Assembly (NCBI GenBank): GCA_022839785.1
Contig: JALHJW010000001.1
Coordinates: forward strand, 186,001 to 250,000
DNA from: Desulfovibrio sp.
Lineage (GTDB): Bacteria; Desulfobacterota; Desulfovibrionia; Desulfovibrionales; Desulfovibrionaceae
Length of the DNA stretch: 64,000 bases
Direction: 5' to 3'
The notes under the pieces are model-generated. The model was not told where the DNA came from, made no database searches, and saw nothing but the letters and a program-made list of their open reading frames with translations. How positions within the stretch are numbered: position 1 is the stretch's first letter; every line of letters begins with the position of its first letter. A program made the translations under genes and the position numbers. This document shows, piece by piece, positions 1-8,127 of the stretch.

Positions 1-608
1 GCGAAGAGCACGGGCAGGCGGCGGGCGAATTCGGCCAGCAACGGCAGCATCACCTGCCGGATCTGCGGGTGGGCCGGGGTGTCGCAACGCAGGCGGAAAA
101 CGTGACGCCACTCGCGCAGGTTGGCGGTCATGACGATCTCGGTCTTGAGCGAGTTGGGCAGCACGCTGCGCGCCTCCTGGGCCGTGGCCCCGGCGTCGAT
201 GAGCGCAAGGTAGGCGCGTTCGGCGTCGGCCATGGCCTGCAGCCACGCCGCGTGGCGGGCGTCGTCCTCGTCCCAGAAGGGCGGCCGGATGACCGTGATC
301 TCGCGGCCGAATTTCTCGCGCGCGTAGTTGGCGTAGCGGGTGGATTCCTGGCTGTAGGAGGCGAGGCGGTGGCGCACCAGCTCGTGCGTCACGCCGCGGT
401 CGCAGATGATGCGCACCGAGGCCGAGGCGTGCTCGATGACCGACTCGTGGCCGGACTTGACGATGCGGCCGATGAAGGCCTCGGCCGTGCCCTCGCCGAT
501 GCGGTCCTCGGACTTGTAGCAGACGCGGCCCGCCAGTTCGAGCAGCCGCAGGACCTCGTCCGGCCCGGCCATGTGCAGGATTTCGAAGGAAGGATCGATG
601 ATGCGCAC
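1..608 (-). CDS. thyX: FAD-dependent thymidylate synthase ThyX (3' end cut by window)
   Basis: Makes dTMP from dUMP using methylene-THF and FADH2, the alternative to ThyA. The visible 202 codons hold the ThyX signature RHRLASYSQESTR (RHRx7S type) at about residues 80-92, and the N-terminus VRIIDPSFEIL is typical of the family. The start is a GTG at 608, chosen because GGAGAA lies just upstream and the family begins with this sequence. It follows ruvB after 23 bp on the same strand, so it is probably the last visible gene of the yebC-ruvCAB run. The C-terminus lies outside the window. Confidence 0.93.
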   Translation of the reverse strand, partial: MRIIDPSFEILHMAGPDEVLRLLELAGRVCYKSEDRIGEGTAEAFIGRIVKSGHESVIEHASASVRIICDRGVTHELVRHRLASYSQESTRYANYAREKFGREITVIRPPFWDEDDARHAAWLQAMADAERAYLALIDAGATAQEARSVLPNSLKTEIVMTANLREWRHVFRLRCDTPAHPQIRQVMLPLLAEFARRLPVLF

Positions 609-631
609 GCGTTCTCCGGGTTCCCTGTCGT

Positions 632-1609
632 TCAGATGATCTTGAGATGGCTGTAGGCCCTGGCCGTGGCCACGCGGCCGCGCGGGGTGCGCTTCATGAA
701 GCCGCATTGTATGAGGTACGGTTCATATATCTCCTCGATGGTCCGCACCTCTTCGGACAGCGCCACGGCCAGCGTCTTCACGCCCACCGGGCCGCCCTGG
801 AACTGCTCGATGAGCACGGTGAGGATGGCCCGGTCCATCTGGTCCAGACCGTGCGGGTCCACATCCAACCGGTCCAGAGCCTGCACGGCCACGGACTCGT
901 CCACGCGGCCCTGCCCGTGCACCACGGCGAAGTCGCGCACGCGGCGCAAAAGGCGGCCCGCGATGCGCGGCGTGCCCCGGGCGCGGCGGCCGATGGCCCG
1001 CGCCCCGCCCTCGGTGACGTCCACGCCCATGATCCGCGCGGCGCGCAGGATGATCCGGGAAAGTTCCTCGGAGGTGTAGAATTCGAGACGGAAGATGACG
1101 CCGAAGCGGTCGCGCAGGGGCGAGGTCAGGAGCCCCAGACGCGTGGTCGCGCCCACCAGGGTGAAGGGTTCGAGGTCGATCTTCACCGTGCGCGCGCCGG
1201 GCCCCTGGCCCACGATGAGGTCGATCTTGAAGTCCTCCATGGCCGGATAAAGGACCTCCTCCACGCTGGCGGGCATGCGGTGGATCTCGTCCACGAAGAG
1301 GATGTCGCCCCGGCCGAGGTTGGTCAGGATGGCCGCGAGGTCGCCGGTGCGCTCCAGCACGGGCCCGGAGGTGGAGACGAGGTTCACGCCCATTTCCGAG
1401 GCCATGATGCGGCACAGGGTGGTCTTGCCGAGCCCGGGGTTGCCGTAGAACAGCGTATGGTCCAGCGGCCTCCCCCGCTCGCGCGCGGACTGCAGGAAGA
1501 CCTTCAGGTTGGCGCGCAGATCGTCCTGTCCGATGAAGTCGTCGAGCCGGTGGGGCCGGACGGTGTCGTCGGCGCACGTCGAGGCTGGGCGGGAATCGTC
1601 GAGCTGCAT
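632..1609 (-). CDS. ruvB: Holliday junction branch migration helicase RuvB
   Basis: Hexameric AAA+ motor that drives RuvA-bound Holliday junctions. 325 aa, normal length. Walker A is GNPGLGKTT (about residues 56-64) and Walker B is ILFVDEIHR (about 103-111). The RuvB sensor region GATTRLGLLTSPLRDRFG follows, and a C-terminal winged helix ends the protein. ATG start with GGAAGA upstream. It sits 21 bp downstream of ruvA, in the classical ruvC-ruvA-ruvB order on the minus strand. Confidence 0.97.
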   Translation of the reverse strand: MQLDDSRPASTCADDTVRPHRLDDFIGQDDLRANLKVFLQSARERGRPLDHTLFYGNPGLGKTTLCRIMASEMGVNLVSTSGPVLERTGDLAAILTNLGRGDILFVDEIHRMPASVEEVLYPAMEDFKIDLIVGQGPGARTVKIDLEPFTLVGATTRLGLLTSPLRDRFGVIFRLEFYTSEELSRIILRAARIMGVDVTEGGARAIGRRARGTPRIAGRLLRRVRDFAVVHGQGRVDESVAVQALDRLDVDPHGLDQMDRAILTVLIEQFQGGPVGVKTLAVALSEEVRTIEEIYEPYLIQCGFMKRTPRGRVATARAYSHLKII

Positions 1610-1630
1610 CCGTCTTCCGCTGGTGATTTG

Positions 1631-2239
1631 CTAGGCGCGCGATTTGGCGATGGTCTGCAGGGCCTTGCGCAGCGCGCCGGAGACGTCGAGGTCCGGTTCC
1701 TTCTCCAGAACCCCGCGCAGGACCGGCGCGGCCTCCTCCTCGCTGTAGCCCAGGTTGCACAGACCGGCAAGGGCGTCGCGAAAGACCCCGCGCGACTGCG
1801 CCGGGGCCTTGGCCGCGTGGCTCTCCACGCCCTTCCTGTCCAGCTTGTAGCGCAGTTCCAGAAGCATGCCCTGGGCGGTCTTCTTGCCGATGCCCGAGAT
1901 GCGCGTCAGCGCCGTCACGTCCTCCTCCACCACGATGCGCGTCAGTTCCTCCGGCGCGTACTGGTTGAGCACGGACTGAGCGCGACGCGGCCCGAAGCCG
2001 GAGATGGAGATCAGGGTTCGGAAGACCTCGCGCTCCTCCAGGCTCTCGAAACCGTAGAGCTCCTGGGCGTCCTCGCGCACGACGAGGTGGACGTGAAAGG
2101 CGACGTCGCCGCCCTTCTGGGGCAGGGAGGAGAGGGCCTTGGGCGCGAGGTGGACCTCGTAGCCCACGCCTCCCGGCGTGAGCACCGTGGCGCATTTGTC
2201 GTCGAAATGCAGCAGCGTGCCGCGCAGATGGGCGATCAT
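1631..2239 (-). CDS. ruvA: Holliday junction DNA-binding protein RuvA
   Basis: Tetramer that binds four-way junctions and loads RuvB. 202 aa, beginning MIAHLRGTLL, the family's standard N-terminal OB-fold start. The helix-hairpin-helix segments are visible (for example ISISGFGPRRAQ and LTRISGIGKKTAQ). The C-terminal third is the small RuvB-contacting domain. The reading frame is open much further upstream, but the start at 2239 has GGAGAGGCGCG before it and forms an ATGA overlap with the end of ruvC. Confidence 0.96.
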   Translation of the reverse strand: MIAHLRGTLLHFDDKCATVLTPGGVGYEVHLAPKALSSLPQKGGDVAFHVHLVVREDAQELYGFESLEEREVFRTLISISGFGPRRAQSVLNQYAPEELTRIVVEEDVTALTRISGIGKKTAQGMLLELRYKLDRKGVESHAAKAPAQSRGVFRDALAGLCNLGYSEEEAAPVLRGVLEKEPDLDVSGALRKALQTIAKSRA

Positions 2240-2751
2240 CGCGCCTCTCCGGCCAGACGGCGCATGCGCCGTTCGTTCAGGTGGCAGACGGCCACGGCCA
2301 GGGCATCGGAGGCGTCGGCCGCAAACGTGCGCGTGGTGCCCAGCAGGCGTCCGACCATGAAGGCCACCTGCTCCTTCTCGGCCCGGCCCGTGCCGACCAC
2401 GGCGCGCTTGACCAGGGTGGGCTCGTAGGAGGCCACGGACAATCCCGCTGTGGCGCACGCGGCCAGCGCCGCGCCGCGCGCCTGGCCGAGCTTGAGCGCG
2501 GACATGACGTTGCGGTTCACGAAGACGTTCTCCACGGCCGCCTCGACCGGGGAGAAGTCCGTTATGAGCGCGCTGAGTTCGCTGAAGATGCGGCCGCAGC
2601 GCACGGCCATGTCGTCCGTGCTCCCCAGCGAGATGGTTCCGGCGTCCACCAGGGCGAGCGTCCCGCCGCGCTCGGCCACGAGTCCCCAGCCCGTCGTGCG
2701 GGAGCCGGGGTCGAGGCCGAGCACCAGGAGGTCCGCCGGGCCGGGCAGCAT
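2236..2751 (-). CDS. ruvC: Crossover junction endodeoxyribonuclease RuvC
   Basis: Homodimeric resolvase that cuts Holliday junctions after RuvAB migration. 171 aa. The RNase H-like fold begins LVLGLDPGSRTTGWG, holding the first catalytic Asp. The second acidic site is in AAVENVFVNRN, and the last pair is in AADASDALAVAVCH near the C-terminus. The start at 2751 is chosen from the family N-terminus and lies directly after the yebC stop codon. Translationally coupled to ruvA by ATGA. Confidence 0.96.
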   Translation of the reverse strand: MLPGPADLLVLGLDPGSRTTGWGLVAERGGTLALVDAGTISLGSTDDMAVRCGRIFSELSALITDFSPVEAAVENVFVNRNVMSALKLGQARGAALAACATAGLSVASYEPTLVKRAVVGTGRAEKEQVAFMVGRLLGTTRTFAADASDALAVAVCHLNERRMRRLAGEAR

Positions 2752-2752
2752 G

Positions 2753-3502
2753 CTACCCGCCCATCTCGGCCATGAGTTCGTCGGGCAGGTCGCAGTTGGC
2801 GTAGACGTTCTGCACGTCGTCGTAGTCCTCAAGCATGTCGAGCAGGGCCATGAGCTTGCGTCCGGCCTCCACGTCCACGGGCACGAGGTTCTTGGGCAGC
2901 ATGGCGGTCTTGGCCTCGGCGTAGGCCAGTCCGGCCGCGTCCAGGGCCTGCGACACCGCGCCGAAATCCTCGAAGGCGCAGTGCATCTCGAAGACCTCGC
3001 CCTCGTCCTTCACGTCGTCGGCTCCGGCCTCCAGCGCCGCCTCCATGAGCTGCTCCTCGGTGAAGCCCTCTTTCGGGAAGGTGAAGATGCCCTTGCGCTC
3101 GAACATCCAGGCCACGGAGCCGGACTCGCCCAGGTTGCCGCCGCGCTTGGAGAAGATGTGGCGGATGTCGGCCACGGTGCGGTTCTTGTTGTCCGTGGCC
3201 ACCTCCACGAGCACGGCCACGCCGCCGGGCGCGTAGCCCTCGTACAGGATCTCGTCCAGGGCCTCGGCCTGCAGTTCGCCCGTGCCCTTCTTGATGGCCG
3301 TCTCGATTTTGTCTTTCGGCAGGTTGATGGACTTGGCGTAGGTGATGGCCTGGCGCAGGCGGTTGTTGGCCGCGGGGTCGCCGCCGCCCATCTTGGCGGC
3401 GAGCATCAGCTCCTTGGCCGCCTTGGTGAACAGCTTGCCGCGCTTGGCGTCCTGCGCGCCCTTCCTGATCCTGATGTTGGCCCATTTGCTGTGTCCGGCC
3501 AT
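2753..3502 (-). CDS. yebC: YebC/TACO1-family protein
   Basis: Family of about 250-aa proteins linked to relief of ribosome stalling and, in some species, to transcriptional regulation. 249 aa beginning MAGHSKWANIRIRKGAQD, the hallmark YebC N-terminus. Start at 3502 with AGGAGA 11 nt upstream. The open frame extends nearly 2.3 kb further on this strand, but that part is antisense to other genes and is not coding. It lies immediately upstream of ruvC, its usual neighbour. Confidence 0.95.
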   Translation of the reverse strand: MAGHSKWANIRIRKGAQDAKRGKLFTKAAKELMLAAKMGGGDPAANNRLRQAITYAKSINLPKDKIETAIKKGTGELQAEALDEILYEGYAPGGVAVLVEVATDNKNRTVADIRHIFSKRGGNLGESGSVAWMFERKGIFTFPKEGFTEEQLMEAALEAGADDVKDEGEVFEMHCAFEDFGAVSQALDAAGLAYAEAKTAMLPKNLVPVDVEAGRKLMALLDMLEDYDDVQNVYANCDLPDELMAEMGG

Positions 3503-3540
3503 GCTCTCACGTCTCCTGTGTGCGAAATTCCCGGCCTGGA

Positions 3541-4143
3541 TCAGGACGCCTCGCGTCCCGTGAATCCCATGCCGATGATGAAGATTTCCTTGCTTTCCTC
3601 GCGGGTGCTTTTCGGCTTGAAGACCTTGACCGTGTCGAAGAAGCGGCGCAGCCCGTCGGTGTAGGCCTTGGTGTCCGGCCCCTCGAAATTCTTCACGACG
3701 AAGCTGCCGCCCTTTAGCAGGACCTGCCGCGCCAAGGCAAGGGCCTCCTCGCAGAGGTTCATGGACCTGGCCTGGTCCGTGAACTTGACCCCCGTGGTCC
3801 TGGGGGCCATGTCCGAAACCACGGCGTCGAACGGCCCCTTCTCGGCCAGCAGGGCCTCGAAGGCCGGGCTGCGGGTGAACACGTCCTCTACGAGAAAGGT
3901 CACGTTGCGCGGAAAGGAGGCGTTCGGCTCGGAAAGGTCGCAGGAAAGCACCAGGCCAGACGGCCCCACCTTTTCCGCCGCGAAAAGCGTCCACGAGCCG
4001 GGCGCGGCCCCCAGGTCGAGGACCTTCATGCCCGGCTTCAACACCCCGAATCGGTTGTTGATTTCCTTGAGTTTGTATATGGAGCGGGCAGGATAGTTCT
4101 CCTGCTTGGCCTTCTTGAAGTAGTGGTCCTGGTATTTCTTCAT
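3541..4143 (-). CDS. rlmE: 23S rRNA (uridine-2'-O-)-methyltransferase RlmE/FtsJ
   Basis: Methylates the ribose of U2552 in the 23S rRNA A-loop using SAM. 200 aa. The SAM site is VLDLGAAPGSW. The K-D-K-E catalytic set can be seen as K in SIYKLKEI, D in VVSDMAPR, K in FVVKNFEG and E in REESKEIF. Start ATG at 4143; the ribosome binding site is weak. Same strand as yebC, 38 bp upstream of it. Divergent from the glycosyltransferase at 4205. Confidence 0.95.
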   Translation of the reverse strand: MKKYQDHYFKKAKQENYPARSIYKLKEINNRFGVLKPGMKVLDLGAAPGSWTLFAAEKVGPSGLVLSCDLSEPNASFPRNVTFLVEDVFTRSPAFEALLAEKGPFDAVVSDMAPRTTGVKFTDQARSMNLCEEALALARQVLLKGGSFVVKNFEGPDTKAYTDGLRRFFDTVKVFKPKSTREESKEIFIIGMGFTGREAS

Positions 4144-4204
4144 GGTGCGCGATCCGTCCGGCGTGCGGCCCGCATCCTAGCTCAAACGCCGGGGGGAGTA
4201 CAGC

Positions 4205-5749
4205 ATGGCCGAGCGCCCGGAACGGCTGCGCATCGTGGCCGAGAACGGCACGTCCCAGACCCTGGCGTCGGGAGTGGAGCAGTTCCAGGTCCTGGGCGCC
4301 GGAGCCGAGATCGTGGTCCTGGGCCTGGGCCCCGAACCCGGAGCGTTGGCCGAGATCCTGCCCGGCGAGGGCGTGCGCTACGTGGAGCACGACGCCTTCG
4401 CGGAGCGGATGCCGCAGGGGTGGCGCGCCGCCATCCCGCGCGGCTGGAAGCGCATCCCCCCGGCCGAGGCCGAGAGGATGCTGGACCGCGCGGGCGCGGG
4501 CGGGGTGCGCGCCGCGCTCTACCGCCCGAACCTCAGGCTCTTCCCCTCCTTCTGGGGGCCGCTCTGGGCGCGCGGCCAGGCCGCGGCCCTGGGCATGGGC
4601 GGGGACGCCGCGCCGCGCCGCCGCGAAGTCTGGATGCCCGCCCACCCCGGCGGCCTGCTGGTGCGTGAGCTGCAGGAGGCCTTCGCGGCCGAGGGGCTGG
4701 CCGTGCGCCGCTTCGAGCCCTCGGACTTCGGCCAGGAGCTGCCCGCGGCACTGCGCGAAGGGCCGCCCGCCCTGGTCTTCTCCGTGAACTTCGCCGGACT
4801 CGACTCCTGGGGCGAAACCTGCAATCTCCTGGAGGCGGCGGGCGTGGCCGTGGCCGTGTGGTGCGTGGACAACCCCCTGCACCTGCTCTCGGGCCTGCGC
4901 GGACCGTTTTGGAGACGGCCGCTGCTCTGCGTCACGGACGCGAGCTTCACGGAGCCGCTCATGGACCTCGGGGCGCGCGCCGTGCTGCACCTGCCCCTGG
5001 CCGCCTGGGACGGTTTCGCCGCCCTGGCCGGGGCGGACGCCGAGGAACGGGGGCTGGCGGACCGCCTGGTCTTCGTGGGCCGGTCGGAATTCCCGGACAA
5101 GGCGGGCTTCTTCGCCGGACTGAAGACGCCCCGGGAGATCATGGCCACGGCCCTGGGCATGCTGGAGCGCGGCGAGCGGCCGGACTACCACTGGTGGACG
5201 CGGGCCCTGGCGTCCGCGCGGCCGGAAGGGCCCCTCTGGCCCGGCCGGGCCGCGCGCGAGCCGGGGCTGGGAGCCGAGCAGTCGGCCCAGGCCTGGCGCA
5301 GCCGCTGCCTCTCGGCCGCCGCGGCCGCGGTTCCGCTCACGGTCTACGGCGACGCGGGCTGGAACCGTCTGGCGGCGGGCCTCGCCGACCGCCGCGCCCC
5401 CGTGGACTACTACGGCCCCCTGGCGGCCATCTACCGCCAGGCCGGGGCCGTGCTCGGCATGACCAGCCTGCTCCTCCCCGCGGGCCTCACGCAACGCCAC
5501 TTCGACGTCTGGGCGGCGGGCGGGCTCCTGCTCAGCGACGCCACCCCGGGCCTGGACATCTTTCCCAAAGAGCTGGTGCGCGAGGTGCGCTTTACCCGCG
5601 CCGAGGACATCCCCGGACTCTTCGCGCGCTTCCGGGAGCGGCCTGGCCTGCGCGAGGGCGTCGTCTCGGCCTGGCGCGACGTGATCCTGAAGGAGCACAC
5701 CTACGGCCACCGCGTGCGCAGCGTGCTCGACTGGGTGGACCAGCGCTAG
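4205..5749 (+). CDS. CgeB-like glycosyltransferase-fold protein (DUF3880 type)
   Basis: 514 aa, cytosolic, no signal peptide. The middle part (about residues 150-300) resembles the DUF3880 region (ALVFSVNFAG, VWCVDNPLHLL). The C-terminal part (about 370-510) resembles the CgeB/glycosyltransferase family 1 domain: LTVYGDAGWN, then VDYYGPLAAIYRQAGAVLGMTS, and DVWAAGGLLLSDATPGL. This suggests transfer of a sugar to an unknown acceptor, but neither substrate nor partner can be read from the sequence. Start ATG with GGGGGAG upstream. A lone gene between the divergent rlmE and tRNA-Ala. Confidence 0.75.
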   Translation: MAERPERLRIVAENGTSQTLASGVEQFQVLGAGAEIVVLGLGPEPGALAEILPGEGVRYVEHDAFAERMPQGWRAAIPRGWKRIPPAEAERMLDRAGAGGVRAALYRPNLRLFPSFWGPLWARGQAAALGMGGDAAPRRREVWMPAHPGGLLVRELQEAFAAEGLAVRRFEPSDFGQELPAALREGPPALVFSVNFAGLDSWGETCNLLEAAGVAVAVWCVDNPLHLLSGLRGPFWRRPLLCVTDASFTEPLMDLGARAVLHLPLAAWDGFAALAGADAEERGLADRLVFVGRSEFPDKAGFFAGLKTPREIMATALGMLERGERPDYHWWTRALASARPEGPLWPGRAAREPGLGAEQSAQAWRSRCLSAAAAAVPLTVYGDAGWNRLAAGLADRRAPVDYYGPLAAIYRQAGAVLGMTSLLLPAGLTQRHFDVWAAGGLLLSDATPGLDIFPKELVREVRFTRAEDIPGLFARFRERPGLREGVVSAWRDVILKEHTYGHRVRSVLDWVDQR

Positions 5750-5778
5750 CCGCCGTCGCAAAGAACCGCACGCGCCCC

Positions 5779-5807
5779 TTGACCTTGCCGCGGATTCTGA
5801 CTAAAAG
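5779..5807 (+). promoter_or_regulatory. Probable sigma-70 promoter of tRNA-Ala
   Basis: TTGACC at 5779-5784, a 17-bp spacer, and TAAAAG at 5802-5807. It ends 13 bp before the mature tRNA 5' end, a sensible distance. Read from the sequence only; no mapped start. Confidence 0.6.
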
Positions 5808-5820
5808 CCTCTCTTCTCAC

Positions 5821-5896
5821 GGGGACGTAGCTCAGCTGGGAGAGCGGCGCGTTCGCAACGCGTAGGTCGAGAGTTCAAATCTCTTCGTCTCCACCA
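5821..5896 (+). tRNA. tRNA-Ala (anticodon CGC)
   Basis: 76-nt cloverleaf with encoded CCA. The acceptor stem GGGGACG/CGTCTCC contains the G3:U70 pair that marks alanine tRNAs. The D arm is GCTC...GAGC and the anticodon stem is GCGCG/CGCGT around the loop TTCGCAA, giving anticodon CGC (reads GCG). The T arm is GAGAG-TTCAAAT-CTCTT. Followed directly by a terminator. Confidence 0.96.
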
Positions 5897-5905
5897 CGAG
5901 AGTTC

Positions 5906-5936
5906 AAGGCTTGCGGGCATGACCCGCAAGCCTTTT
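5906..5936 (+). terminator. Rho-independent terminator after tRNA-Ala
   Basis: Perfect inverted repeat AAGGCTTGCGGG / CCCGCAAGCCTT with a short loop, followed by a T-run. Ten bases after the tRNA CCA end. Confidence 0.85.
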
Positions 5937-6043
5937 CACTTGTCCGGCCCCGCCCTTTCCTCCTCCGCCCCTTGACGCGCCGCGGACGAGCGGCCAGGGT
6001 TGCGCAAACAGCGGCGGCCCCCGCGCCGAGGACGACCCGACGC

Positions 6044-7750
6044 ATGAACACGCCCATCCCCTGGCCGGACTTCTTCGATCTGCTCGACGAGGGCTTCATC
6101 ATTCTCGACGGCGCGCAGCGCGTGATCCAGGCCAACCCCATGGCCGGACGGCTGCTCGGCCTGGAGGCGGGCGCCCTGGCCGGAAGGCCCGCGGCCGAAC
6201 TGGCCCTGAACATGGGGCGCTGGCTGGAGCAGGGCCAGCCCTCCGCCCCGCTGCGCAGCGAACGCCCGGCCTGCGTCTTCCGCGCCGTCCCCCTGACCGG
6301 CCCCCAGGGTGAACCCCTGACCGTGCTGCGCGTCGGCCCCGTGCGGCCGCCGGACGAGGGCGAGGGCGGCGGCAAGCTCCTCCGGCAGCTGCAGACCATC
6401 TTCGACCACTCCAGCGACGGCATCTGGGTGACCGACGGCGCGGGCACGATCATCAGCATCAACCGCGCCTCGGAGCAGAACAACGCCATCTCCGCCGCGC
6501 AGTTCAAGGGCAAGAAGGTCATCAGCGTGGTCCGCGAGGGACTGGTGGACCGTTCCGTGACCATGGAGGTCCTGCGCAAGAAACGTCAGATCAGCCTCAT
6601 CCAGCACATCAAGCGCACCCGCAAGCAGCTCCTGGTCACGGGCACGCCCATCTTCGACGCGGCCGGGAACATCGACTTGGTGGTGGTCAACGAACGCGAC
6701 ATCACCGAGCTGAACAACCTGCGCTCGTCCCTGGAAAAGGTGCGGCGCGCCCAGGAGCGCGTGCAGAGCGAACTGGTCGAGATGACCATGCGCGAACTCA
6801 TGGAGTCGGACATCGTGGCCGAGAGCCCGGCCATGCGCAAGCTCATGACCATGATCCTCAAGCTGGCGGGCCTGGACGCCTCGGAGATACTGCTCCTGGG
6901 CGAATCCGGCACGGGCAAGGGGCTGCTGGCCAAGTACCTGCACCAGAGCAGCCCGCGCCGCGACCGTCCGTTTTTGCAGATCAACTGCGCGGCCCTGCCC
7001 GCCAACCTCTTCGAGGCGGAACTCTTCGGCTACGAGCGCGGCGCGTTCACCGGCGCGAGCGAGACTGGCAAGGCGGGCCTGCTCGAATTGGCCCACGGCG
7101 GGACCTTTTTTTTCGACGAGGTGGGCGAGATCCCCATGGACATGCAGGCCAAGCTGCTCAAGTGCCTGGACGACCGGGAATTCATCCCGCTGGGCGGCAA
7201 GGAGCCCAAGAAGGTCACCTGCCGCATCGTGGCCGCCACCAACCGCGACCTGGACGAACTGGTGGCGCAGGGCCGCTTCCGCAAGGACCTCTACTACCGC
7301 CTGAACACCTTCCTGGTGCGCATCCCGCCCTTGCGCGAACGCCAGGACGACATCTTCGAGCTGGCCAATCTCTACCTCAGACGCTTCAACGAGCAGTTCC
7401 AGACCAACAAGCGTTTCACCCACCGCGCCGTGGAGCTGCTCACCGCCTACCCCTTCCCCGGCAACGTGCGCGAACTCATCGGCATCATGAAGAAGGCCGT
7501 GGCCATCTGCGAGGAGCAGGTGCTGGACGCCTTCCTGGAGCAGATGCTGCGCGGCGGCGCGCCCCGCTCCGGCACGGCCGGGAGCCGCAGCAGCCTGTCC
7601 GACGAGCTGGCCCGCGTGGAGCGCGAAATGCTGCGCAAGGCCCGCGCGGCCTGCGCCACCACGCGCGAGATGGCCGCCTTTCTGGGCATCAGCCAGCCCT
7701 CGGTGGTGCGCAAGCTGAAACTGCACGGCCTGTCCCAGACTGATTCATGA
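6044..7750 (+). CDS. Sigma-54-dependent activator with two PAS domains (GABA-locus regulator)
   Basis: 568 aa. Two PAS-like sensor domains (about 8-95 and 112-225) with a short coiled linker come first. The AAA+ domain follows, with Walker A GESGTGKG, GAFTGA and Walker B GGTFFFDEVGEI all intact. A Fis-type helix-turn-helix ends the protein (TREMAAFLGISQPSVVRKLKL). The start at 6044 is preferred over an in-frame ATG at 5972 because GAGGAC precedes it and the PAS domain begins there. Gene order and the -24/-12 promoter at 8058 suggest it activates the downstream aminotransferase and liv operon. The ligand is unknown; an amino acid or a redox signal through the PAS domains are both possible. Confidence 0.88.
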   Translation: MNTPIPWPDFFDLLDEGFIILDGAQRVIQANPMAGRLLGLEAGALAGRPAAELALNMGRWLEQGQPSAPLRSERPACVFRAVPLTGPQGEPLTVLRVGPVRPPDEGEGGGKLLRQLQTIFDHSSDGIWVTDGAGTIISINRASEQNNAISAAQFKGKKVISVVREGLVDRSVTMEVLRKKRQISLIQHIKRTRKQLLVTGTPIFDAAGNIDLVVVNERDITELNNLRSSLEKVRRAQERVQSELVEMTMRELMESDIVAESPAMRKLMTMILKLAGLDASEILLLGESGTGKGLLAKYLHQSSPRRDRPFLQINCAALPANLFEAELFGYERGAFTGASETGKAGLLELAHGGTFFFDEVGEIPMDMQAKLLKCLDDREFIPLGGKEPKKVTCRIVAATNRDLDELVAQGRFRKDLYYRLNTFLVRIPPLRERQDDIFELANLYLRRFNEQFQTNKRFTHRAVELLTAYPFPGNVRELIGIMKKAVAICEEQVLDAFLEQMLRGGAPRSGTAGSRSSLSDELARVEREMLRKARAACATTREMAAFLGISQPSVVRKLKLHGLSQTDS

Positions 7751-8057
7751 TTGAATCGCAAGCCTAAAAAACGGCCCCGTCGATGACATTTTCGTAAACA
7801 AAGCCCCTCGGATTTTTTCCCTTGCGCCATGCGCCCAGGCGGCCGGTCCGGTCCTGCCGGGGCGCTTCCCCCGGGCGGCGAGCCTGCGACGCCCCCATCT
7901 TAATTAACAAAAAAAGTAATATTTTCCATTGATCCATAATCGGATCGGTGGGTTTATCATTTAATTTCGAGTAGTTATCCAAACATGCCGATCAAAAAAC
8001 GAATCGACAATCCCGACTTGTCAGGCCTTTCTCCCTGGAATAACTGGGAGTTTCCCC
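7751..8057. promoter_or_regulatory. AT-rich upstream control region of the aminotransferase operon
   Basis: About 300 bp without a convincing gene. Positions 7898-7985 are strikingly AT-rich against the GC-rich background. Inverted repeats seen: GATTCA-TGAT-TGAATC (7742-7757, overlapping the regulator's stop codon), GATCC-N6-GGATC (7931-7946) and GACAA-N7-TTGTC (8006-8022). They do not share one consensus, so which, if any, is the activator site is open. Position and composition fit an upstream activating and DNA-bending region for sigma-54 transcription. Confidence 0.5.
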
Positions 8058-8075
8058 TGGGGATCGGCTCTTGCT
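8058..8075 (+). promoter_or_regulatory. Candidate sigma-54 (-24/-12) promoter
   Basis: GGGATCGGCTCTTGCT: GG at 8061-8062 and GC at 8073-8074 with exactly 10 bp between, and TTGCT at the -12 side as in the consensus. The predicted start near 8086 lies about 40 bp upstream of the aminotransferase ATG. A sigma-54 activator is encoded directly upstream. Confidence 0.7.
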
Positions 8076-8127
8076 CAAGTCCTTTTTGCCCTATCCCCGA
8101 GCACTACAACAGGAGAATGCGTCGCTC

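Noticed and set aside
647..2428. 593-aa plus-strand open frame over ruvB and ruvA
   Set aside because: Antisense to clear ruv genes; long spurious frames are expected at this GC content, and the protein has no recognisable domain.
3503..5761. Open frame extending yebC by some 750 codons upstream
   Set aside because: The stretch is antisense to rlmE-flanking DNA and the CgeB-like gene; YebC starts at its conserved MAGHSKW.
5936..7726. 596-aa minus-strand frame opposite the sigma-54 activator
   Set aside because: Mirror of a well-supported AAA+ activator; composition is Gly/Ala/Val/His-rich noise.
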